From Curtobacterium sp. ISL-83 (GTDB taxonomy: Bacteria > Actinomycetota > Actinomycetes > Actinomycetales > Microbacteriaceae), in contig NZ_JAGGPH010000010.1 of assembly GCF_018613895.1 (NCBI RefSeq), positions 1-39,741 on the forward strand: a stretch of 39,741 nt of DNA, in the 5' to 3' direction. The position numbers and the translations under genes were made by a program. Shown piece after piece: positions 32,897 to 39,741 of the stretch. How positions within the stretch are numbered: position 1 is the first letter of the stretch; each line of letters begins with the position of its first letter. The notes under the pieces are model-generated. The model did not search any database. It saw only the letters and a program-made list of their open reading frames with translations, and had not been told where the DNA came from.

Positions 32897-34689
32897 CACG
32901 GAGTGCGGGCGCTGCTGGTCAGTCGGACCCCGTACGCAACGGGTGGGACAAAGCCGGCAAACTCGCTGCACTACGCCCCATCAGAGAGCACCTCGATTCA
33001 AGCGCAGGTGCCACTGTCATCGGACGGCAAGATCACGATCGCCAACTCCTCGACGACGACGAACCTCCTGGTGGATCTGCAGGGCTACTTCACCGCTGCA
33101 GGTAAGGGCGGCGCAGTCTTCACGCCGTCCTACGGGCGGGCGTATGACTCGCGTGCAACAGGCAACACGGCGCTTGCGGAGAACGAGACCCGGTCATCCA
33201 GATTGCAGGTACCGCCGGCGTTCCCGTCATGGGATCCGGCATCACGGCGGTCGTGCTGACCCTGATCGTGGCACACGGCGGCAGCAATGGTTACGCCGAC
33301 GTGTGGGCAGACGGCACGACTAAGCCGAACACCACTGCAGTCAACTTCCAGACGAACGAGATCCAGACCAACACCATCACCGTTCCTCTCGGTGCGAATG
33401 GGAAGATCTCGCTCCGCAACGCCGCTCAGGCGACGAACTACGTCGTCGACGTCCAGGGTTGGTACGCGGACCCGCAGGCACCGAAGATCAGCTGCCCAGC
33501 TCAGTACGCCAACGGTGCGTGGGTCGATACCCTTCCCGCATCGGCAGTGAGTTGCTCCGTGTCTGCACCCGCGGCGCTGTCCTCCGACGCGACATTGTTC
33601 ACCCTCGTGGACGGTGACAGCAGCCAGGAGTATCCGTTGAGCCCCTCAAGCACCACCCACGTCGCGACGTCGGGCCCTGCTTCCGCCGGCTGGCACACCG
33701 TCGACGCCATCATCATGCAGTCCGATGGAAGTACCTCCACCGAGAGCATTGCCTTCGGTCTGAACGACGGTGCCCCGAGTGCCACTGTTCGTGCAATTGA
33801 GGCCGCCAACCCGGAGGTGTTCCTCGGCCTTTCGCCGACGGCACCCGACGTCTCGGCCCGCTACGCGGTGCAGACCAGCGGCGACCAGGCGTCCAGCGTC
33901 CCGAGCAACGCCGCCGACGCTGTCACCGTGACCGCGACGGACACTGAGACCGGCGCGACGGCGAACCTGTCCGCGGGCCTGCCATTCGCTGGGACGGCAA
34001 GCACGGCGCGATCGGAGGCGAACGGCATTGTCAGCTTCGACAACGGCAACGGCTCGTACACCGTGCCCATCTCGCATGCCGACGGCAGCCTGGCGATTAA
34101 CACGGTCCTGACCGGTCCGTCGTCGCCGACGTCGTTCGCCTACCCGCTCGACCTACCCAAGGGCGGCTCGGTGAGCGTGGACGACAACGGTGCGGTGCAG
34201 ATCTCGGACGCGAGCGGCATGCCGGTGGGATTCGTCAACGCCCCTTGGGCCGTGGACGCGAACGGCGCCGACGTGCCGACTAAGTTCGTCGTCGATGGCA
34301 ACGTCGTCACGCAGCAGGTCGACACGAGCGCACCCGGTGTGCAGTTCCCCGTCGTCGCGGACCCCAGCCTCTGGTCGGTGATTGGCAATGCGGTCGGCTG
34401 CGCGGCGGAGATCGCCGGTTTGGCGCTTGCCAGCGCCAAGGTGCTCCAGGCCTTCGTGAAGGCCGAGAAGATTATCAAGGGGATCAAGAAGGCCGTCTAC
34501 TGGTACAACAAGCTGGGAGGGTCGATGAAGAAGGTGGTCGGACTGCTCAAGAAGTACGTCCAGAACCGGTCCAGCCTGTCGAAGACGCAGATCGAGGCGG
34601 TTTCCGGACTCTTCCACGAAACTGGGAAGACGCTCCTGAACATCATCGGACTCGGCTCCTGCTGGTCCCTGGCGACGGCGAACTACTGA
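32897..34689 (+). pseudogene. Secreted beta-repeat protein, 5'-truncated and frameshifted
   Basis: Two copies of a repeat seen in actinobacterial secreted proteins are visible: the first ends TTNLLVDLQGYFTAAGKGG, the second ends ATNYVVDVQGWYADPQ. Between them AENETR must join VIQIAGTAGVPVMGSGITA in another frame (about 33190), which needs one missing base. After the repeats come Ig-like and beta-rich segments. A helical, Lys-rich C-terminal region follows (SAKVLQAFVKAEKIIKGIKK, VYWYNKLGGSMKKVVGLLKK), ending FHETGKTLLNIIGLGSCWS. No signal peptide remains at the 5' end. The downstream half, from GTG/ATG near 33229, is a clean 486-codon frame. The next gene starts 1 bp after its stop. Confidence 0.7.
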
Positions 34690-34690
34690 C

Positions 34691-34984
34691 GTGTCGGGCT
34701 TCTTCCACTGGGTGTCCGTGGGCGCCTTGCCTCTGGCCTCCGCGATGGTCGGCTTCCTGATCATTCACGGGCTCGACGAACGGGGGACCGAGGAGAGCGC
34801 CGGGATCGACGGCAAGACGCTGCTTATCTGCGGGCTCGTCGTCGTGGTGTGCTCGCTCCAGCTGGCCGGACAGCCGGCGATCGACCCGCTCTGGCTGCAG
34901 TACTTCCTGCTGGTCGGCACTGCGCTTGTTGCGGGTGCAGTCGCCAGGTACGTACTCGGGCGGCTCAGCACCCGGCATCACTGA
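34691..34984 (+). CDS. Small membrane protein coupled to the secreted protein
   Basis: The 97-residue protein has three membrane segments: FFHWVSVGALPLASAMVGFL, LLICGLVVVVCSLQL and YFLLVGTALVAGAVARYVLG. It begins with a GTG one base after the upstream stop codon, so the two are surely co-translated. I do not recognise the family. Its size and position would fit an immunity or export partner for the upstream secreted protein, but that is inference only. A strong terminator follows 17 bp later. Confidence 0.6.
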   Translation: MSGFFHWVSVGALPLASAMVGFLIIHGLDERGTEESAGIDGKTLLICGLVVVVCSLQLAGQPAIDPLWLQYFLLVGTALVAGAVARYVLGRLSTRHH

Positions 34985-35000
34985 CACCGTTAGTAGTCAC

Positions 35001-35048
35001 CGCCTGATGGCCGGTCCCCCGCAGCTGCAGGGGGCCGGCCATCAGGCG
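35001..35048 (+). terminator. Very strong rho-independent-type hairpin
   Basis: The 48-bp element pairs CGCCTGATGGCCGG and CCCCC with GGGGG and CCGGCCATCAGGCG, 19 base pairs with one bulged T and a 9-base loop. It begins 17 bp after the small membrane protein stop. There is no T-run. Confidence 0.85.
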
Positions 35049-35059
35049 TCCCCCACGCT

Positions 35060-35266
35060 CTCACAGAGCTATTCAGCAATGAGCCGAACAAGGGGCGCAT
35101 CCCGACGTCGCCCTGAGCCCCCGGCATTGCTTCGACAGTCGCGTAGTGCTCCTGAAACAACGGTGCTCCAAGCTCCTCGACGTTATGGCGTCTCGGGAGA
35201 CTGTAGGACACCGTCGGCGTCGAGCAAGATCCACTTGTATTCTGCACTCCGCGTGGTCGAGTTCAT
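35060..35266 (-). pseudogene. Fragment of a HAD-superfamily hydrolase gene
   Basis: A frame from ATG 35266 reads MNSTTRSAEYKWILLDADGV followed by LQSPETP and a stop at 35183. LLDADGV is the HAD motif I with its aspartate pair. A second frame directly continues with HNVEELGAPLFQEHYATVEA and MPGAQGDVGMRPLFGSLL, which is also protein-like. I read this as the broken 5' end of a hydrolase gene with one frameshift, cut off before the hairpin at 35001-35048. Only about 70 residues remain. Confidence 0.45.
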
Positions 35267-35468
35267 CGGCCGAGGATATCGACCCCGCGCAGTACCGGTA
35301 GGGGCTCGTCAACCGGGACTGGTCGACGGTGGCGACGGGCCCGCGCGATCACTGGGCGCGACGCGTCTCACATAGACGTGGGCAGCTTCGCTCCGTGTCG
35401 TCGTTTTCGCGGCGCTCCGTGTCGTGCTGCGGTCCGGGCGGGGCAGCAGTCGATGGGACACTGCCGAC

Positions 35469-35780
35469 GTGCAGATCAACGACCTGAGCGACGACGTCAA
35501 GGCGGTGTCCGCGTTCTACGCGCAGCGCCACAGCATCCAACGCACCGACGACTGGTTCGTGCTCAAACTCAATGAAGAGGTGGGCGAGCTGACGCAGGCG
35601 TACCTCGCGCGTGCAGGGCAAGCGCGAGACAAGGGGCGCTCCAGTGCCGAACTCGAGCAGGACTTCCGGTCCGAGCTGGCTGACGTTCTCGCGCAAGTGC
35701 TCTTGATCGCTCGCCGGTTCGACGTCGATCTGACCGAAGAGATCGATCGCAAGTGGCTCGTGTGGAAGCCGTCGCAGTAG
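35469..35780 (+). CDS. MazG-like nucleotide pyrophosphohydrolase family protein
   Basis: The 103-residue protein has the helical MazG/all-alpha NTP pyrophosphohydrolase pattern: WFVLKLNEEVGELTQAYLAR, with the metal-binding Glu-Glu-x-x-Glu, and RSELADVLAQVLLIARRFDV, with the second Glu and Asp pair. It would hydrolyse non-standard or surplus nucleoside triphosphates. GTG 35469 is chosen as start because the sequence before it is not protein-like; the ribosome site is weak. It stands alone. Confidence 0.82.
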   Translation: MQINDLSDDVKAVSAFYAQRHSIQRTDDWFVLKLNEEVGELTQAYLARAGQARDKGRSSAELEQDFRSELADVLAQVLLIARRFDVDLTEEIDRKWLVWKPSQ

Positions 35781-35892
35781 CGGATCGGCAACCGGACGAG
35801 GCTGACGGCCCTGACAGTGTCCTGAATGACGATCCCTCACCGGGCGGCTTTCGGGGTCTGCAGTGCTGCTTCCGTAGTGGGGAGAATGAGCT

Positions 35893-36426
35893 GTGATCGA
35901 GACCTTGAGCCTTCCTATTTCCGTTACGGCCCGCGAGAGGAATGTCCTCGTTCGCAGGGCGACGCCCCACGACCTGGACGCGATTGTTCGGTTGCTGTCT
36001 GATGACCCGATCAGTGCCGGCCGCGGAGATGTCGCAAACGAGGACGCCGCCGCCGCCTACGCCGCCGCCCTGCACCAGATCATCGGGGACCCCAGCAACG
36101 AACTCATCGTGGCGTCGGACCGAAGAGGGGGCGTCGTGGGGACGCTGCAGTTGACGGTCATCCCGGGCATGGCTCGTCGGGGAAGCACCCGGTTGCTGGT
36201 CGAGGCGGTCCGCGTCGCAAGCACGAAGCGTTCTTCCGGGATCGGGAGCGCGCTGATGCGCTGGGTCGTGGAGCAAGCCGCAGTCGAACTCCGCGCTCCG
36301 CTGGTGCAACTCACCTCGGACGCCGCACGTGTCGACGCGCACCGGTTCTACAGCAGGCTCGGGTTCGTCGACTCCCACGTCGGCTTCAAGTTCACCGTCA
36401 CGCTGCCCGATTCACCGACCACGTAG
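35893..36426 (+). CDS. GNAT family N-acetyltransferase
   Basis: The 177-residue protein shows the acetyltransferase fold: VRRATPHDLDAIVRLLSDDP, ELIVASDRRGGVVGTLQLTV, and the acetyl-CoA loop RSSGIGSALMRWVVEQAAVE. It ends with the conserved LTSDAARVDAHRFYSRLGFV. The DAHRFYxRLGF end is typical of single-domain GNATs of unknown substrate. GTG 35893 is used, with GGGGAGAATGAG upstream. Unlike the acetyltransferase at 13689, this one is intact. Confidence 0.87.
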   Translation: MIETLSLPISVTARERNVLVRRATPHDLDAIVRLLSDDPISAGRGDVANEDAAAAYAAALHQIIGDPSNELIVASDRRGGVVGTLQLTVIPGMARRGSTRLLVEAVRVASTKRSSGIGSALMRWVVEQAAVELRAPLVQLTSDAARVDAHRFYSRLGFVDSHVGFKFTVTLPDSPTT

Positions 36427-36495
36427 CGGATCGACAACTGCGTCGGGTGTCTGTGTAATTGCCCGTACGGTCGTCTCATGGGGAGAGACAAACTC

Positions 36496-36627
36496 ATGGT
36501 CGAGGTTGGTACCGCAGCAGACATCCCCGCAGCCCAACAGCTGATCGACGGTGCGCGCCGCTGGCTGCGCTCCCGAGGGACTCGCAGCCGTCGCTCGGTC
36601 TTGGTCGGCCGCATGCTTCGCATCTAA
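36496..36627 (+). pseudogene. 5' fragment of another GNAT acetyltransferase gene
   Basis: ATG 36496 follows GGGGAGAG with good spacing and opens VEVGTAADIPAAQQLIDGAR, then RWLRSRGT, the N terminus of a GNAT protein. After RGT the frame becomes arginine/serine-rich and stops at 36625-36627, and no continuation of the acetyltransferase was found in other frames. About 30 authentic residues remain. Confidence 0.5.
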
Positions 36628-36718
36628 CGAATGTGTCCGCCAGCCGATCCTCCTCCGGACGAACGATCAAGTCGCCTTGGGCTCCTCGCTATCACCGCGC
36701 CCCGTCCGATCCGACCAC

Positions 36719-36900
36719 TTACTGCGCAGTGCGACGGCGAGATCCTCTCTGAACTTGAGCCCAGAACAACCGTTCCCACGCCTCCGGATCGCGGTCGTAC
36801 TCGGTCGCGGTCGTTCGGTAACGTTCGAACGACGCCGACGCGGCGTGCTCATCCCACGGACGGATCACGCGATCGTTCAGAAGCTGGGCACCGTAGTGCA
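36719..36900 (-). pseudogene. 3' fragment of an unknown gene
   Basis: The minus-strand frame ending at TGA 36719-36721 has strongly protein-like sequence: LNDRVIRPWDEHAASASFER, YRTTATEYDRDPEAWERLFW and AQVQRGSRRRTAQ. It has no credible start. At about 36900 it runs into the 5' part of the oppositely directed TasA-like gene. I do not recognise the family. A DNA rearrangement joining two truncated genes would explain both broken ends. Confidence 0.35.
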
Positions 36901-36903
36901 CTG

Positions 36904-37440
36904 GTGGGTTCCGGCGCCCTTGTCGCCACTGCCTCGTACTCGGCGTTCTCCGCAACCACGGTGAACCCAACGAGCAACTGGACTGCCGGCACTGTCGCGT
37001 TGCAGGACGATGATGCGAACACGGCTCTCTTCACCGCCACGAACCTCAAGCCCGGCTCGACTGGTCAGAACTGCATCACGGTCACTTCGACGGGTTCGTT
37101 GGCCTCGGCGGTGAAGCTCTATGGGACGAACGCTGCGACCACGAATGGCCTGTCGTCCTACGTCAACGTCACTGTGCAGCAGGGCACCGGCGGCGGCTTC
37201 GGGTCGTGCAGCGGGTTCACGCCGCTCGCTACCGGAGGCACCCTGTACGCAGGCACCCTCGCAGACTTCGCCTCTACCCACAGCAACTTCGCCAACGGCG
37301 TCGGGACGTGGACCCCCACCGGGTCCGCGTCCGAGGCACGCGTTTACGAAGTTTCCTACTCCGTGTCCTCAACAACTCCGAACACGGCCCAGGCCGGCAC
37401 CGCGGCGCTCGGGCTCACCTGGGAAGCCCAGAACAGCTGA
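36904..37440 (+). CDS. TasA/camelysin-like secreted protein, 5' end probably truncated
   Basis: The first residues, VGSGALVATASYSAFSATTV, look like the hydrophobic part and cleavage region of a SipW-dependent signal peptide. The mature part SNWTAGTVALQDDDANTALF, NLKPGSTGQNCITVTSTGSL and YEVSYSVSSTTPNTAQAGTA matches the TasA/camelysin family of secreted fibre-forming or matrix proteins. The normal start with a basic n-region is missing; GTG 36904 is the nearest start, without a ribosome site. Sequence just upstream belongs to an unrelated reversed fragment. If the start is truly lost, the gene is inactive. It lies 134 bp before the SipW-type peptidase gene. Confidence 0.6.
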   Translation: MGSGALVATASYSAFSATTVNPTSNWTAGTVALQDDDANTALFTATNLKPGSTGQNCITVTSTGSLASAVKLYGTNAATTNGLSSYVNVTVQQGTGGGFGSCSGFTPLATGGTLYAGTLADFASTHSNFANGVGTWTPTGSASEARVYEVSYSVSSTTPNTAQAGTAALGLTWEAQNS

Positions 37441-37451
37441 GTGAGTGCGCC

Positions 37452-37477
37452 GGGCCGCGCGTGACGGCGCGCGGCCC
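37452..37477 (+). terminator. GC-rich hairpin between the TasA-like and SipW-like genes
   Basis: A perfect 10-bp stem GGGCCGCGCG / CGCGCGGCCC with a 6-base loop starts 11 bp after the TasA-like stop. It may terminate or attenuate transcription into the peptidase gene. Confidence 0.6.
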
Positions 37478-37574
37478 CGCGGCTTCACGGCCCGTCACCA
37501 CGATCACCACGAAGCACACCGGTGCTTCGTTCCGTCAACATCAGCCCGTCCCAACCGATGGTGAGGAGCGCGTC

Positions 37575-39062
37575 ATGACCACCAGCACCATCCAGGCCAC
37601 GACCGCCGCCGCGTCAATCAGGTCCAGTGAACGACGCGAGCACCTGCACGACTGGGCCCGACTGCTCCTTGCCACCGCTGCGCGCGGCCTCATCGTCACT
37701 GTTCTCGGCATGGCGTTCTGGGCCGCCGCTCCCGCGCTGATCGGATGGCAGCCCACAACCGTGATGACCGGATCCATGGAGCCCCGCCTGCACCCGGGCG
37801 ACGTCGTTGTTGCTCGACCGGTCGCCCCCACGCCGCTTCGCGTGCAACAGATCATCCTCTTCAATGACCCCGACCAACGCGGACACCTTCGCCTGCACCG
37901 CATCCACGACACCGGTGCGAACGGCCGGCTCATCACCAAAGGTGACGCGAACCCCCAGGCCGACTCCACACCGATCACCCGCACCGCCGTCGAAGGCGTC
38001 GCCGTCATCCGCGTCCCGTACATTGCAACACCTATCATGTGGATCCGAGACGGACAATGGGCACGGGTCGCCGCGGTCATCCTCGCCCTGACCGGGTTGG
38101 CGTTCCTGGCAACTATTGACGCGCCCCTCCGCCGCAGGAGCGCCGCGGGCAACCTCGAAGACGCGGACGGCCACGACGACAACACCAGCATCCCGGTCAG
38201 CGATCCCGGCGTGCCGCCGTTCCGAGCGGCAAAGCGTCGCACGCGCATCGGCGCCGGACTCGTCACCGTCACCGTCACCGTCCTCACCGTCGCGGCAGTG
38301 CTGATCGGGCCCTCGGAAGCGACCGCTGCGCCGTTCAGCGGCCTCACGAACACGTCGAGTTCGTTGGCGGCAGCGGCGACGTTCCCGTGCCTCGGACGGA
38401 CCATCACCAACTCACCGACCGTCGACTACGGCTTCAACGCCGCATCCGGTGCGACCGAAACCGATCTCGGTTCCAGCGGCACGAACGGTGTCCTCTCCGC
38501 CGGCGTCAGCCGCGCCGTGGGTACTTGCGGGTCCAGCCCGTACGTCACCCTGGACGGCGCCTCGGGGCAGATCACCTCGGCGAACCCGAACCCCATCAGT
38601 GCCCCCTCCACCTTCACCGTCGAAGCGTGGATCCGCACCACCAATGCCGCCGGGAAGATCATCGGCTTCGGCAACACCCGGACCGGCACCTCAAGCTCCT
38701 ACGACCGCCACCTCTACATCACCTCCACCGGACACGTCGCCTTCGGCGTCTACAACGGCGGGTACATGACCCTCACCTCGAGCGCGACGGTCACTAACGG
38801 CGTGTGGCACCACGTCGTCGGCACCATGTCCAGCACCAATGGCATGACACTGCACCTCGACGGTGCCACCGTCGCCACCAACACCAACACCACGGCCCAA
38901 GCGGACTCCGGTTGGTGGAGGATCGGCAACGACAATCTCAACGGCTGGCCCAACGCTCCCACCGACTCCCACTTACACGGCGACCTCGACGACGTTGCGG
39001 TGTACTCCGGCACCGCTCTCACCACCACGCAAATCACAGCCCTGTACAACGCCGGCCGATGA
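37575..39062 (+). CDS. sipW: SipW-type signal peptidase I fused to a LamG-like domain
   Basis: The 495-residue protein starts with a membrane helix (ARGLIVTVLGMAFWAAAPAL). The S26B signal-peptidase core follows: MTGSMEPRLHPGDVVVARPV with the catalytic serine, LRLHRIHD with the histidine, and LITKGDANPQADSTPI with the aspartate. A second helix (WARVAAVILALTGLAFLA) ends the peptidase part near residue 185. Then comes a third hydrophobic segment (IGAGLVTVTVTVLTVAAVLI) ending ATAAPFSGLTNTSSS, which itself resembles a SipW-substrate signal. Residues about 270-495 are a concanavalin A-like LamG domain (VTLDGASGQITSANPN, FTVEAWIRTTNAAGKIIGFG, VWHHVVGTMSSTNGMTLHLD, LHGDLDDVAVYSGTALTTTQ). GAGGAGCG precedes the ATG. 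Confidence 0.87.
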   Translation: MTTSTIQATTAAASIRSSERREHLHDWARLLLATAARGLIVTVLGMAFWAAAPALIGWQPTTVMTGSMEPRLHPGDVVVARPVAPTPLRVQQIILFNDPDQRGHLRLHRIHDTGANGRLITKGDANPQADSTPITRTAVEGVAVIRVPYIATPIMWIRDGQWARVAAVILALTGLAFLATIDAPLRRRSAAGNLEDADGHDDNTSIPVSDPGVPPFRAAKRRTRIGAGLVTVTVTVLTVAAVLIGPSEATAAPFSGLTNTSSSLAAAATFPCLGRTITNSPTVDYGFNAASGATETDLGSSGTNGVLSAGVSRAVGTCGSSPYVTLDGASGQITSANPNPISAPSTFTVEAWIRTTNAAGKIIGFGNTRTGTSSSYDRHLYITSTGHVAFGVYNGGYMTLTSSATVTNGVWHHVVGTMSSTNGMTLHLDGATVATNTNTTAQADSGWWRIGNDNLNGWPNAPTDSHLHGDLDDVAVYSGTALTTTQITALYNAGR

Positions 39063-39164
39063 TCAACACCACGACGAACACCGCCGATTTGTTGGCGCGC
39101 AGCAGTGAGCCCCAAGAGGTGATCAGCTGCTGCGACGGGTTGTCGTCTCGATCTGCTTAGCGTG

Positions 39165-39200
39165 CTCCGCCTCCGCCTCCGCCTCCGCCTCCGCCTCCGT
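39165..39200. repeat. Hexanucleotide repeat encoding polyglycine
   Basis: CTCCGC occurs five times, followed by CTCCGT. Read on the minus strand it encodes the glycine run at the C terminus of the RsbW-like protein. Confidence 0.9.
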
Positions 39201-39291
39201 GTCCGCCCTGACCGGGGGCGGCGTGGTGCTCACGCTGGAGTGACTCGGGGAGACGCATCAGGAGGCACCATCGGTTGCCCTCCGAGTCGCG

Positions 39292-39327
39292 CTCGTAGGA
39301 GAACTCGTAGGAGAACTCGTAGGAGAA
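39292..39327. repeat. Tandem 12-bp repeat encoding FSYE x3
   Basis: CTCGTAGGAGAA occurs three times in tandem within the RsbW-like coding sequence, in frame, so each copy adds the four residues Phe-Ser-Tyr-Glu. Relatives are expected to have a single DEFSYERD at this place. Confidence 0.9.
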
Positions 39328-39741
39328 CTCGTCCATGAGCAGCTCAATCATCACGATCCCACGCCCGGACTCCGTTAGCTCCTCCGGATCCGGCATCGCC
39401 CGACGGAACGGCACGTGCGCCTCAGCACCGCTGTCACTGAGCACCGCTTCCAACGTTGTCGACGTTCGCCGGAGCAGCAGCTCACACAGCACGCGCGCTT
39501 GTATCGGCGTGCTCGATAACGTTCCCCGCGAGCTCGACCAGCGCCGTTTCGAACCGCATTCGCTCCCGGCCGCCGAGATCACCGTTGAGGGGGCAGAAGT
39601 CATCGACCACCATCGTCGGCGGAGGCGTCGCCTCTGTGGGCATCGGCCTCGTCGTCGCTGCGCTCCTCGGCGCGATCTGACAACGACAGCCCAGCCCCTC
39701 CGAGAGGTGTTCCGGTAGCCGATCGTCTACCGGACGCGCGC

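Larger units (their letters stand above)
39157..39643 (-). pseudogene. RsbW-like anti-sigma-factor-type ATPase, frameshifted
   Basis: From ATG 39643 the frame reads VVDDFCPLNGDLGGRERMRF, ETALVELAGNVIEHADTSAR and stops. The histidine-kinase-type ATPase domain continues in another frame as VLCELLLRRTSTTLEAVLSD, HVPFRRAMPDPEELTESGRG and GIVMIELLMDEFSYE, then RDSEGNRWCLLM. One lost base at about 39490 explains this. N-box (ELAGNVIEHA) and G-box (ESGRGI) are both present. Two repeats disturb the 3' part: FSYE is tripled, and the C terminus is a run of glycines. Proteins of this type bind and inhibit sigma factors or phosphorylate their antagonists. Confidence 0.78.

Overview
The window is high-GC DNA with actinobacterial gene families throughout. 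These include DUF6457, a class-E-type LAxTG sortase signal, an IdeR/DtxR-like iron box, a GAF protein of the GAF-ANTAR type and an RsbW-like ATPase. A Gram-positive actinobacterium, probably of the Microbacteriaceae, is the best guess; this is inferred from gene content and was not tested by a search. No rRNA, tRNA, CRISPR array or replication origin was recognised. The window looks like accessory DNA: it has many short transcription units, one insertion sequence and an unusually large number of broken genes.

Left third (1-10.3 kb): a molybdenum-cofactor and molybdoenzyme locus. On the minus strand a probable operon runs from a large molybdopterin oxidoreductase (7857-10340) through a small helical protein, a DUF6457 protein, MoeA and a MoeB-rhodanese fusion to MoaE. 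On the plus strand an AraC-type regulator precedes a 5'-truncated moaA and moaD. A 1301-bp IS3-family element (3311-4611, with a 3-bp target duplication) sits in the last codons of moeB and separates it from moaE. MoaA has lost its radical-SAM cysteines, so cofactor made from this locus alone would need MoaA and MoaC from elsewhere.

Middle (10.3-30.9 kb): a decayed ATP-dependent DNA ligase, DUF2188, DUF421 and DUF1622 proteins, a CaCA exchanger, a frameshifted acetyltransferase, an SDR, and a frameshifted sodium:solute symporter with its DUF3311 partner behind a palindromic operator. Then come a DUF4440 protein, a 5'-truncated N,N-dimethylformamidase-like gene, a ZIP metal transporter behind an IdeR-like box, and a SnoaL-like protein. 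A three-gene hydroxyarylic-acid decarboxylase operon (UbiX, UbiD, subunit D) follows, with a divergent MarR gene and paired operator sites. Next is a divergent MerR unit: a MerR regulator, DUF427, CMD/AhpD-like and haloacid dehalogenase genes on one side, and a thioredoxin-like protein plus a disulfide reductase on the other. A second MarR regulator closes the region.

Right quarter (31-39.7 kb): a surface and secretion region. It has an ice-binding (DUF3494) protein with a LAYTG wall-sorting tail, and a frameshifted secreted beta-repeat protein coupled to a small membrane protein. Near the right end are a TasA/camelysin-like protein and a SipW-type signal peptidase fused to a LamG-like domain. 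Between them lie a MazG-like pyrophosphohydrolase, an acetyltransferase and several gene fragments. The window ends in a frameshifted anti-sigma-factor-type ATPase. The most unusual architecture is the signal peptidase-LamG fusion beside its probable substrate. Several otherwise good genes carry single-base frameshifts, so real decay must be separated from assembly error.
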